From the NCBI GenBank assembly GCA_024291935.2, contig CM044317.1, forward strand, positions 67,074,730-67,138,729: DNA of 64,000 bases, in the 5' to 3' direction. The stretch comes from Okapia johnstoni. Lineage: Eukaryota > Chordata > Mammalia > Artiodactyla > Giraffidae. The notes beneath the pieces are model-generated. The model had not been told where the DNA came from, ran no database searches, and worked only from the letters and a program-made list of their open reading frames with translations. Of this stretch, positions 23,751 to 34,968 are shown piece by piece. The translations under genes and the position numbers were made by a program. Numbering within the stretch: the stretch's first letter is position 1; the number at the start of each line of letters is the position of its first letter.

Positions 23751-26058
23751 CCGTCCAATGTCCTTATTTATGAAGAAACTTCTAGCTCTTAGTGGCAAAA
23801 ACAACAACAACAACAGCAAGTCTTTGGACTATAAATTCAACATGGTCTCTAATTTGCCTAATGGTGAAGATTGACATCATTAATTGATAGGAAAAAAGGT
23901 ACCTAAAAAATGACTATTATAATTTGTTCTGAAGATCACATATCTTCTCTTGGTCACATCTGTATGAAAGGCATTTCAGTGAAGGAAGACTGGTATTAAA
24001 AAAGTAATTTTTTCTGAAATTTCTGCCTCTGGGAGTGCTATGTGTAACTGTCATGATATTTTGGGAGAAGATATTATTTAGTAGCAACAGTTATTTTTTA
24101 TGTGATTAATATCACCATTCAGTTAAATGTGTGTACGTGTATGTATTTTAAAAGTTCATTATTTCACAAACTACAGCCACAGTAAGTAGCACTAACATCA
24201 TAATAAACTGGCAGTGGACAGTGATATTCATGCTAGGCCAATGTATGATCTAGTAATGCCAGTTGAATATTAATTATCTTTTAAAGATGTTTAGAGGAAA
24301 AAAAATCACCAAGTGGAAATGAATCACCCAGATAATAAGCCAATCTATCCATTTTACCAAGTTTAGGTATTTTCTGGTCATTAAAAAAAAAAAATCCCTG
24401 GCAAACTTCTTTGCCATGAAATTAAAAGGCATCAAGTGTACAGAATACATATATACATGCAACCTTGTTTTTACAGGTTGGCAGTATTTCACTTTTTTGG
24501 TAGGTTCTCTGGCCATTTTCCCGGTGGTCATCTTTAATGAATGAGTACTACTACTGTAATAGGAAATACATCAGAAGTAAGAAAGTCATAGATTCTGACG
24601 AGCCGACTGATTCATTGACATGGAAAAGAAAAATGGATGTGTACTATGATTATCATGTTTGTAGACTCACGCTTATAAGCACTGGCAGCTTTTGTACCCC
24701 AATAGTTCCCAGCTTTTAAAATCACATATCACTTTTCTATGTTGAAGAAAACTCATCTTGTCCACTGTTTCCATTGCTATGTTATGTCACATCCTGAGTT
24801 GACTCATGCATTGGCTAAACTTTCAATCTGGTTTCTTGATCTCCTTTCTCACTAGTTTTCTCACTAGTCTTGACAGTTTTAACAAGGATATATATTGTTG
24901 AAACAATCCTCAACCTTTCTAAAACCATTTTCTATGGAACTCAAGTTAATTGTTTTTAGAAATTTAGAGGAAAAGAGATTTCAGGAGAAAAGAACAACTT
25001 TGTATTTTGCCACCATTTCTAAAGAGTAAGTTTTGATTCAGCACAGTTCACATCTGATTCTTTGATTTTTCTCTTAGGATAGCTCTGATTACAGCATATT
25101 CAGGAGACTGCCAAATTACTTTATCTACTAAACTAAACTTGTGAAAATTCCCATGTAAGAACACGATAATAGGACCCTAAATTCTAGAAGAATTTAGATA
25201 CATAAAGTTAAGTCGTTTTACCACCCAGGGTTTTCTTTTAACATTGTGGCACTTTCAACTGACTTTACCAATTTAAAAAAAAAAAGTGAATTTTGAGAAA
25301 ATAGTTATTTGACATATCTGCGGCTTATTAAATGATGATTAATTAATATCTGAAAGGGGAGAAAAGCACATAAACAAAATCTGTGGTTAAGCCATGACAG
25401 CAGTGGTTATTTTTATTAGCCTAAGTTTTCATACTTGTGACTGTCCTCATTAGTAGAATATTCTCATTAGCATGGTATGTTATTACACTATCCTTCATGG
25501 TATCTTGGGTGGGCATCCAATAGATGATGTAACTTCTCAATTAAAGAACTGCAAGCTCCTGGAGGTCTATAGCAACCTCATTTTAGAAAGTTCTGTTTCT
25601 AAGAAGTTTTTTAAAAGAATTACTGAGATTTCATCACCTAGATCATGGCATACTGCTTAATCCTCTTTAAGCCATAATGTTTGAAGAATTAAAAGTAACC
25701 CATGAATTTTTTGTGTTATGGATTAAAGCTTTTTTATTGGAAATATTTTCCTCTATAATTTAAACTTGTTTTTGATGGTACTTATTTAATGTGATAATTT
25801 TAGCAACTAAAGAATCTTAATTGGTATATGGGCATGAATTTTTTAACACACTAAAACTCAATGATGGATTAATAGCATGATCCCTTTCAGAATGAATTCA
25901 TACCACCAAATCTAAATTATCTGTTAATTAGGAAATTCATGTTTGGACTTAAATTGACTAGAAGATTGGTTTAATTCACTTCTTTGTTTTTACAGTACTA
26001 CAGTCTTTTTTAAAAGAAGAAACTATATATATGTATATACGTATACATATGTGTATGT
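23751..26058. other. AT-rich non-coding stretch
   Basis: No gene or recognised repeat. A short (AAC)n run lies at 23799-23816. The right end (26025-26058) is a TA/TG-rich simple stretch into which the next SINE abuts. Confidence 0.45.
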
Positions 26059-26277
26059 ATGGGGCTTCCCAGGTGGCACAGTGGTAAAGAATCACCTGCC
26101 AATGCAGAAGACAGAAGAGATACCGGTTCAATCCCTGGGTCAGGAAGATCCCCTGGAGGAGGAAATAGTAACCCACTCCAGTATTCTTGCCTGGGACATC
26201 TCAAGGAGAGGAGCCTGGCAGACTACAGTCCACGGGGTCACAAAGAGTCGTACACGACTGAGCAACTAAGCACAGCA
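26059..26277 (+). mobile_element. Bov-tA SINE abutting BovB
   Basis: Head ggggcttcccaggtggcaca, box-B-like ccggttcaatccctgg, tail acacgactgagcaactaagc. Its 3' end runs directly into antisense BovB with no host DNA between. Confidence 0.93.
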
Positions 26278-27128
26278 CCATCTCCCAGAGCTTGCTCAAA
26301 CTCATGTCCATTGAGTCAGTGAGGCCATCCAACCATCTCATCCTCTGGCATCCCTTTCTCCTCCTGCCCTCAATCTTTCCCAGCATCAGGATCTTTTCCA
26401 ATGAACTGGCTTGTCGCATCAGGTGGCCAAATGATTGGAGCTTCAGCTTCAGCATCAGTCCTTCCAATGAATATTCAGGGTTGATCTCCTTTAGGATTGA
26501 CTGGTTTGATCTTCTTGCAGTCCAAGGGACTTTCAAGAGTCTTCTCCAACACCACAGTTCAAAATCATCAATTCTTTGGTGCTCGGCCTTCTTTATGATC
26601 CAACTCTCACATCCATACATGACTACTGGAAAAACCATAGCTTTGCCTATACGGACATTTGTCAGCAAAGTAGTGTCCCTGCTTTTTCATGTCACTGACT
26701 AGGTTTGTCATAGCTTTTCTTCTTAGGAACAAGCATCTTTTAATTTCATGGCTGCAGTCACCATCTGCAGAGATTTTGGAGCCCAATAGAATAAAGTCTG
26801 TCACTGTTTCCATTGTTTCCCCATCTATTTGTCATGAAGTGATGGGACCAGATGCCATGATTTTAGTTTTTTGAATGTCGAGTTTTAAGCCAGCTTTTTC
26901 ACTCTCCTCTTTCACCTTCAAGAGGCTCTTTAGCTCCTCTTTGCTTTCTGCCATAAGGTTGGTGTCATCTGCATATCTGAGATTATTGATATTTCTCTCA
27001 GCAATCTTGATTCCAGTTTGTGCTTCATCCAGCCCAACATTTCACATGATGTACTCTGCATATAAGTTAAATACGGAGGATGACAAAACAGCCTTGACAT
27101 ACTCCTTTTCCAATTTTGAACCAGTCCA
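26278..27128 (-). mobile_element. BovB fragment lacking both termini
   Basis: Antisense RT sequence from tctcccagagcttgctcaaa on the left to the fingers region (ccaattttgaaccagtcc) on the right. The usual 3' tail (about 80 bases of gttcagttgctcagtc... and following) is absent where it meets the Bov-tA. atacatatgtg near 26045 and atacatatttg near 27141 may be a TSD of the pair. Confidence 0.9.
26300..27120 (-). pseudogene. BovB RT C-terminal remnant
   Basis: The minus-strand frames encode recognisable pieces of the BovB reverse transcriptase: VVMYGCESW near 26600, FELWCWRRLLKVPW, GHLMRQ and the downstream palm block around 26950. Multiple frameshifts separate the pieces and the N-terminal half is missing. 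No function is expected. Confidence 0.85.
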
Positions 27129-27159
27129 TAGGTGGATACATACATATTTGTCTATTTGT

Positions 27160-27700
27160 GTTCTTAGCCATGGTTTCATAAGTACCTACAGTGTTCCAGG
27201 CATTGTTGGTAGTACAAATATAAATAAGAGTTAGGTCTGGGACTCTCATAATCTGGAGGAGTGGGGAAACAAAGATACAACTTTATGGTAACAGTATTTG
27301 TTAAATGCTACTGTAAAGGTGAGAATAAGGTGCTATAGGAATGCAGATGGAAAGTGGGGAGGACAGTAACAGGGATTTACAAAGAGAATAAAACTGCTCT
27401 GAGATTCTAAGGGCTGAAAAAAGCAACAAAAAGAGCACTTCAGGCTGGAAAGACACTGTGGTGGAAGGCAGGGTGGTCTGCAGGGAATTTCAAATAGTTC
27501 AAGATGGTGAAGACTTAGGAAAATAGGGTGATTAGCCAAAGATTCATGGGAAATGGATTGGGGAACATTACAAATAATACAGAGTTATGCCAAAGAATCT
27601 GAACTTCATTCAGTAGAAAAGGGGACCTGAAAAGTCTTTGAGAAGGTTTGCCTCTTTATTTCGGAATAGCAATTTGAAAATGGCCTCTAGACTAAAGGAA
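27160..27700 (-). mobile_element. L2-like ancient LINE, antisense (tentative)
   Basis: taagtacctacagtgttcca, ggcattgttggtagtacaaa, ataaataagagttaggtctg and a G-rich continuation (ggaaagtggggaggacag) follow the order of antisense L2-type 3' ends. Strongly diverged. The assignment is from memory of the family. Confidence 0.55.
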
Positions 27701-27849
27701 CACTAAACTCCAAAATTAAGACTCAAGATAAAACAAATGTGGGGTATGCTGCAGTCTCCTTTTTCTTCTTGGAGATTCATTGTGTTCATCAACAAATCGA
27801 AGGTTTGGAAAAATTCTGCATTAAGTAATCCTGTTAATATATTTAGTCT

Positions 27850-28073
27850 GTGCCTGGGTGCTCAATCACTTCAGTCATGTCCGACTCTGTGCGACCCTAT
27901 GAACTACAGCCCACCAGGCTCCTCTGTCCATGGGATTCTTCAGGCAAGAATACTAGAGTGGGATGCCATGCCCTTTTCCAGGGGATCTTTCTGATCCAGG
28001 GGTCAAACCCACGTCCTTTACTTCTACTTGCAGTGGCAGCAGGCTCCTTACCACTAGTGTCACCTAGGAAGCC
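27850..28073 (-). mobile_element. Bov-tA SINE
   Basis: Minus strand: ggcttcctaggtgacactag, box-B-like gtttgacccctgg, tail with gtcggacatgactgaagtga. An extra ttctacttgcagtggcagca lies in the head region. No clear TSD. Confidence 0.9.
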
Positions 28074-29986
28074 TTTGTTTTCTAAATGTATACGCGATCA
28101 TGAAACTCTCTTTTCTCCCCTTTGCTAATCTCTTTTCTGCCCTTTTCCCATCTTTTTTCTGTAACATACTTTGAAATTCTGTTTTATGAAGGAAACTCAT
28201 GTGAAATATGGATAAAATGGGAAGATATTTGAGGCTGAAGGTCAATATGGAGAGATATAGATGAGATACAGTTGCACTAATGACAAATCACATCTGTTTT
28301 GAAATAAATGTTATTTTATTTATTTAGTCACAGAATGTCTAATACCATTGTTTCAAACTTTTATGTAGACAAATTTCAAATTCCATGTAAATTGAACCAG
28401 CAAATTCAACTTCTGTGAAACTTTTTCTTGGACTACCCATTATAAGACAATCACAAGATATTCTTTAAATGATATATACTGATTTTCTTTACTAATGTGC
28501 AGTTTAAAAGAAATGTACAATCCCTTTTGTAAAAATTCAGGCAAAATACAACTATGTTAGTTATAGTTACTACTGTCAGGTTTTAAACAGTCGTAGCTAT
28601 GAATAACATCAGTGACTGAAATTCATTGGCTGTCTGTAGCTGGAAAATCTATGGTGTCTGAAAGCTGGAATTACTTGGGTGTGGCCATTCAAATTTGTAA
28701 TGGAGGAGATGATAACTTCACTGCTTCTCCTTAAAATCTGCCCCACACAAAATGCCAAAACACTTAAAATATATTCAAACAAAGACTGAATTTGTAACAA
28801 TTTTCTAAAATTGGAAAAGTAACAGCAGATTGTAAAATTTACACAAAATTCTTTTCAATTAGATGAAACATTTATAGTAAATACTAAAACTCCATCCCTC
28901 TCTCATGAATTTTGGTGTAACATACTGTGTGTACTCATAGAGATCTCTTCTCCCTTAGCTTAGAGAAATACCATTTCCCCCTGCTTCTCAAAACTGTCAA
29001 TTTGCAGGTGACTACAACATCAAGTCCAAATTCCTCTTCAGAACACAGAAAATGTTTTCATGTGGAACACCAACACTAAAAATAGGAAAGTTTTTTTTTT
29101 TTGGCTTATGAGCACTGAAAATTATAACATTTAAAGAGAGAAGAGTGAGTTAAATTGCTATGTTAGCTAAAATCTTACCTTGCCTCTGTAGATCTGTTAT
29201 ATTTAACCTATAAGGATCTGTTTTTATCTTTCTTTAAATGAATCAAAAAGAAAATGCTATTTTTTTCTAACCCTTTGAATCATTTGGAATTAAATATTTC
29301 TTACATTATTCAAGAAAGATATTTCCTGTGACAGTTACCATGCATCGTCTCTTTCAGTTCCTAGCTTTCTTAAGAGACAGTCTTTTCATGATTTGCATGT
29401 TCTTAAGGTTTTGATGTATAGTTCATTTCTTACCATGTTTCCTTTTTCTATACTTTCAAAAATTTCTTATAATTTGATCATGCAAGTATGTGATGAGAAA
29501 TTGACCTATCATTGCTCTGGGCATATTTCTCTCCCTTCATTTCTAGCCTGTTAGGATGAGCTCTTTTATTTGCAACAATAATTACTTGCAACTTGTCAAG
29601 ACAGATATCCAGTAATCTTAGAAATAATGCACACCTATAAATTCTGTCTTTAATAAGTGTTACTTTTCACACACCCATAAGAATCCTTAGGAGGTAATCT
29701 TCAGACTGGTAACTTGATATAATTTTTCAAATCGTTAGCACAAGAAGTAGTCCAGCGAACAGAAAATTCCTTACAGTACCCTTCCCCTTATGCAGGAGAT
29801 AGAGATGCTCTAAAATGGAATAGCGTTGGAGAAATACATGTTTATCCCTTGAGGCCATTTAAAAATAGCTGTAAATGAATGTCAAATTGGGATGTGAGGA
29901 AATAAGTTGACTAAAACAACTGATGCTGGAAGTCAGAATAACACACACACTTGGCTTAAAATTTCAATCAGGTGCTCTGCTGGGCA
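28074..29986. other. AT-rich non-coding stretch
   Basis: Nothing recognised over 1.9 kb. No open frame above about 65 codons and no young repeat. This is one of the longest repeat-free parts of the window. Confidence 0.45.
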
Positions 29987-30279
29987 AAAGCCCATATCTT
30001 AAGTTCAGTTCAGTTGCTCAGTTGTGTTCAACTCTTTGTGACCCCATGGATTGCAGCACGCCAGGCCTCCCTGTTCATCACCAACTCCAGGAGTTTACTC
30101 AAACTCATGTCCATTGAGGCACTGATGCCATCCAACCAACTCATCCTCTGTCATCCCCTTCTCCTTCCACCTTCAATCTTTCCCAGAATCAGGGTCTTTT
30201 CAAATAAGCCTGTTCTTTGCATCAGGAGGAAAAAGTATTGGAGTTTCAGCTTAAGCATCAGTCTTTCCAATGAATATTC

Positions 30280-31121
30280 AGAACTGATTTCCTTTAGGAT
30301 GGACTGGTTGGATCTCCTTGCAGTCCAAGGGAATCTTGAGAGTCTTCTCCAACACCACAGTTCAAAAGCATCAATTCTTTGGCACTCAGCTTTCTTTATA
30401 ATTCAACACTCACATCCATAGATGACTACTGGAAAAACCATAGCCTTGACTAGACGGACCTTTCAGAGAAGGCAATGGCACCCCACTCCAGTACTCTTGC
30501 CTGGGAAACCCCATGGACGGAGGAGCCTGGTAGGCTGCAGCTCATGGGGTCTCGAAGAGTCGGACACAACTGAGCGACTTCACTTTCACTTTTCACTTTC
30601 ATGCACTGGAGGAGGAAATGGCAACCCACTCCAGTATTATTGCCTGGAGAATCCCAGGGACGGAGGAGCCTGGTGGGCTGCCGTCTATGGGATCGCACAG
30701 AGTCGGACACGACTGAGGCGACTTAGCAGCAGCAGCAGTAGCAGCAGACGGACCTTTGTTGGCAAAGTAATGTCTCTGCTTTTTAATATGCTGTCTAGGT
30801 CAGTCATAACTTTCCTTCCAAGGAGTAAGTGTCTTTTAATTTCATGGCTGCAGTCACCATCTGCAGTGATTTTGGAGCCTCTCAATAAAGTCTGCCGCTG
30901 TTTCCACTGTTTCTCCATCTATTTGCCATGAAGTGATGGGACCATATGCCATGATCTTAGTTTTCTGAATGTTGAGCTTTAACTCAACTTTTTTACTCTC
31001 CTCTTTCACTTTCATCAAGAGGCTCTTTAGTTCTTCGCTTTCTGCCAAAAGGGTGCTGTCATCTGCATATCTGAGGTTACTGATATTTCTCCTGGCAATC
31101 TTGATTCCATCTTGTGCTTCA
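30280..31121 (-). pseudogene. BovB-2 RT C-terminal part
   Basis: Minus-strand remnant of the reverse-transcriptase palm and C-terminus, interrupted by the Bov-A2. The polymerase box reads YADD (in NLRYADDSTLLAES, near 31060), followed by SLLMKVKEESKKV and KLNIQKTKIMA. Stops and frameshifts are present. It is the downstream half of the same gene whose upstream half lies at 32283-34247 on the other strand. Confidence 0.88.
30464..30745 (+). mobile_element. Bov-A2 SINE nested in BovB-2
   Basis: Two BovA monomers (agaaggcaatggcaccccac, aggaggaaatggcaacccac) joined by ttcactttcacttttcactt, ending in an AGC-rich tail with one AGT. TSD agacggaccttt is exact at 30452-30463 and 30746-30757. Confidence 0.96.
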
Positions 31122-31900
31122 TCAGTGGCTGCGTGGTGCTGGAGCTGCTGTGAGGAGATATCCCATGCCCGAGGGCAAAGGAGAAGCCACAGCAAGATGG
31201 CAGGAGGGGTGAATTTGCATTTAGAATCAAACCCTATTCCCGTCAGAGAGGCTCAGAGGGATCAAACAAACCTTGTGTGCACCAGCACCTATGGACCTCA
31301 CAGAGACTGAGACAGAACTGTGTTTGAGCATCTGTTGTGGGGTTACAGGTCAGCAGTGGACTGCCACAGGGACAGGGGCTCTGGGTGCAGCAGACTTGCA
31401 TATGGCATAAGCCCTCTTGGAGGAGGTCGCCATTAACCCCACCATAGAGCTGCCAGAACTTACCCAGGACTGGGGAAACAGACTCTTGGGAGGCACAACA
31501 GAGCCTTGTGTGCACCAGTACCCAGGAGAAAGGAGAAGTGACCCCACAAGAGACTGACCCAGACTTGCCTGGGAGTGTCCAGGAGTCTTCAGTGGAGGCG
31601 TGGGCTAACGGTGGCCTTCTGCAAGATTAGTGGCAGTGAGTGTAGCAGTACAGGCATGGGATCTTTTGAAGGGGTCCCCGTTATCTTCATTACCTCCACC
31701 ATAGCTTGGCCCCAGGTAAATAGCAGGGAGGGAACACAGCTCCACCCATCAACAGAAGGTTGGATTAAAGATTTACTGAGCATGGCCCCACCCATCAGAA
31801 CAAGACCCAGTTTCCCCCTCAGTCAGTCTCTCCCATCAGGAAGTTTCCATAAGCCTCTTACCCTTTTGCATAAGAGGGCAGACAGACTGAAAACCACAAT
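31122..31900 (+). promoter_or_regulatory. BovB 5' UTR with repeated modules
   Basis: This is the long non-coding leader of BovB, expected to hold the internal promoter. Two imperfect modules lie in tandem: ccttgtgtgcaccag recurs at 31271 and 31504, followed in both by a cacagagactga / acaagagactga block. ggaggaggtcgccattaacc (31417) and gaaggggtccccgttatc (31667) then each lead to a caccatag block. It is more GC-rich than its surroundings. Promoter activity is inferred, not seen. Confidence 0.6.
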
Positions 31901-32282
31901 CACAGAAAACTAACCAATCTGATCACATAGACCACAGCCTTGTCTAACTCAGTGAAACTATGAGTCATGCCATGTAGTTCCACCCAAGACAGACAGGTCA
32001 TGGGAGAGAGTTCAGACAAAATGTGGTCCACTGGAGAAGGGAATGGCAAACCACTTCAGTATTCTTGCCTTGAGAATCCCCTGAAGAGCATGAAAAGGCA
32101 AAAAAAGATAGGACACTGAAAGATGAACTCCCCAGGTCGGTAGGTGCCCAATATGCTATTGGAGATGAGTGGAGAAATAACTCCAGAAAGAATGAACAGA
32201 TGGAGCCAAAGCAAAAACAACACCCAGTTATGGATGTGACTGCTGATAGAAGTAAAGTCAGATGCTGTAAAGAGCAATAGTG

Positions 32283-34247
32283 CATAGGAACCTGGAATGT
32301 TAGGTCCATGAATCAAGGCAAATTTGAAGTGGTCAAACAGGCGATGGCAGAGTGAACATCAACATTTTAGGAATCAGCGAACTAAAATGGACTAGAATGG
32401 GTGAATTTAACTCAGATGACCATTATATCTACTACTGTGGGCAAGAATCCCTTAGAAGAAATGGATTAGACACCATAGTCAACAAAAGATTCCAAAATGC
32501 AGTACTTGGAGGCAGTCTCAAAAACGACAAAATGATCTCTGTTCATTTCCAAGGCAAACCATTCAGTATCACAGTAATCCAAGTCTATGCCCCAACCAGT
32601 AATGCCAAGGAAGCTGAAGTTGAACAGTTCTATGAAGACCTACAAGACTTTCTAGAACTAATACCCAAAAAAGTTATCCTTTTCACTATAGGGGACTGGA
32701 ACGCAAAAGTAGGAAGTCAAGAAATGCCTGGAGTAAGGGCAAATTTGGCCTTGGAGTACAGAATGAAGCAGGGCAAAGGCTAATAGAGAATGCACTGGTT
32801 ATAGCAAATGCACTGGTTATAGCAAACACCCTCTTCCAACAACACAGGAGAAGACTGTACACGTGGACATCACCAGATGGCCAATACCAAAATCAGGTTG
32901 ATTATAGTCTTTGCAGCCAAAGGTGGAGAAGCTCTATACAGTCAGCAAAAACAAGACCGGGAGCTGACTGTGGCTCAGATCATGAGCTCCTTATTGCCAA
33001 ATTCAGACTTAAATTGAGGAAAGTAGGGAAAACCACTAGACCATTTAGGTATGACCTAAATCAAATCCCTTACAGTTATACAGTGGAAGTGAGAAATAGA
33101 TTCAAGGGATTAGATCTGAAAGACATAGTGCCTGATGAACTAAAGACAGAGGTTTGTGACATTGTACAGGAGACAAGGATCAAGACCATCTCCAAGAAAA
33201 AGAAATGCAAAAAGGTTGTCTGAGGAGGCCTTACAAATAGCTGTGAAAAGAAGAGAAGCCAAAAGCAAAGGAGAAAAGGAAAGATATACCCATTTGAATG
33301 CAGAGTTCCAAAGAATAGCAAGGACAGATAAGAAAGCCTTCCTCAGTGATCAGTGCAAAGAAAGAGGAAAACAATAGAATGGGAAAGACTACAGATCTCT
33401 TTAAGAAAACAGAGATACCAAGGGAACATTTCATGAAAAGATGGGCACAATAAAGGAGAGAAATGGTATGGACCTAACAGAAGCAGAAGATACTAAGAAG
33501 AGGTGTCAAGAATACACAGAAGAATTGTACAAAAACAATCTTCAAGACCCAGATAATCATGATGGTATGATCACTAACCTAGAGCCAGACATCCTGGAAT
33601 GTGAAGCCAAGTGGGTCTTAGGAAACATCACTACAAACAAAGCTAGTAGAGGTGATGGAATTTCAGTTGAGCTATTTCAAATGCTAAAAGATGATGCTGT
33701 GAAAGTGCTGCACTCAATATGCCAGCAAATTTGGAAAACTCAGCAGTGGCCACAGGACTGGAAAAGGTCAGTTTTCATTCCAATCACAAAGAAAGGCAAT
33801 GCCAAACACTGCTCAAACTACCGCACAATTGCACTCATCTCACACGCTAGCAAAGTAATGCTCAAAATTCTACAAGCCAGGCTTCAACAGCACGTGAACC
33901 GTGAACTTCCAGATGTTCAAGCTGGTTTTAGAAAAGGCAAAGGAACCAGAGATTAAATTGCCAACATCCGTTAGCAAGAGAGTTCCAGAAAAACATCTAT
34001 TTCTGCTTCACTGACTGTGCCAAATCCTTTGACTGTGTGAATCACCACAAACTGTGGAAAACTCTGAAAGAGATGGGAATACCAGACCACCTGACCTGCC
34101 TCTTGAGAAATCTGTATGCTGGTAACGAAGCAACAGTTAGAACTGGACATGGAGCAACAGACTGGTTCCAAATTGGGAAAGAAGTACGTCAGGGCTGTAT
34201 ATTGTCATCCTGCTTATTTAACTTATATGCAGAGTACATCATGAGAT
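32283..34247 (+). pseudogene. BovB-2 ORF2 upstream part (endonuclease + RT N-terminus)
   Basis: The best-preserved piece (32352-32783) is an APE-type endonuclease: ISELKWTRMGEFNSDDHYIY, VIQVYAPTSN and the Asp/Asn box GDWNAKVG near 32692. After it an 18-bp tandem duplication (32790-32825) and frameshifts break the frame. The linker (THLNAEFQRIA, 33280) and the RT N-terminus (33441-33956: ITTNKASRGDGISVELFQ, LPDVQAGFRKGKGTRD) follow, with stops between. The frame ends at the inversion point. The first TGG context (GTWNVRSMNQG) shows the domain start near 32288. It is inactive. Confidence 0.9.
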
Positions 34248-34262
34248 AAAGCCCACATCTTA

Positions 34263-34957
34263 CCTATTTAGTATCTGTGTTTGGGAAGGGAGATTTGAAC
34301 TCAACAAAAAACAAGCTCAACAAGACTTAAAGAGCCGAAGATGTAAATATTGTGTGAATCATTTGCTCTGAGTAATTCCAAGTAGGCTGTGAACGTGTCT
34401 TGATGCACACATCAACAAAAGTCCTAGTGGGTCAGCTTGCTTTAGACTTAACTGGCTCAGAGCAGCATATGGAACAGTGTTGGGATAGATTCTAACTCAT
34501 TAGTTATACGTACACTAGGGACTATTACAATATAAGGAAATTAACTGCGGTAATAAAACAAAGTAAATGGTCAGTATGCCAGCAATTTAAGCAGTTCCTC
34601 ATTTGTCAATATTGCAAACAGAACCAAAGTGCTGTTTTATGAAAATGTGCTTCAGGAAGTTTATTGGGATCTCGTTTGATATAAAACAATCTTTGATGCT
34701 TATTGAAACTTAATTTAAGCCATTTTAGAAGTCTGTATTTTAATGAAAAACATTCTTTGCAACAATTTCATGCAAAATCAATGATTCTATGATTTTTAAT
34801 GTAAAATTCTTTTTATGTGACATTGTCCAGGAATCAGATCTGATATGTTTGAGAAATTTCATGTGTAGAAGAAGAGCAACATGTCACAACATGTCTAATA
34901 ATCTCTAACTGTTTGCATCCATGAAGAGTTAAAATATTCCTGTATTTTTGGCCTCAT
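34263..34957. other. Non-coding stretch between BovB-2 and BovB-3
   Basis: AT-rich, about 700 bp, no recognised repeat or gene. Confidence 0.45.
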
Positions 34958-34968
34958 AAACAAATAGT

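Larger units (their letters stand above)
30002..34247. mobile_element. BovB copy 2: nearly full-length, 5' part inverted (twin-priming type)
   Basis: Left part 30002-31121 is the BovB 3' end in minus orientation. Right part 31122-34247 is the BovB 5' UTR, endonuclease and RT N-terminus in plus orientation. In the element the right part ends at catcatgaga and the left part begins at gatgaagcacaag. These points are only about 12 bases apart in BovB-3 (36180-36203), so the two parts complement each other without overlap. TSD aaagcccatatctta (29987-30001) / aaagcccacatctta (34248-34262), one mismatch, encloses both. One insertion event with 5' inversion explains all of this. A Bov-A2 inserted later at 30464-30745. 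Confidence 0.93.

Noticed and set aside
30422..30931. A 169-codon open frame
   Set aside because: It reads across antisense BovB, a Bov-A2 SINE and back into BovB, so it is a chance frame over mobile elements.
30002..34247. Two independent head-to-head BovB insertions
   Set aside because: The parts do not overlap in element coordinates and share one enclosing TSD, so a single 5'-inverted insertion is the simpler reading.
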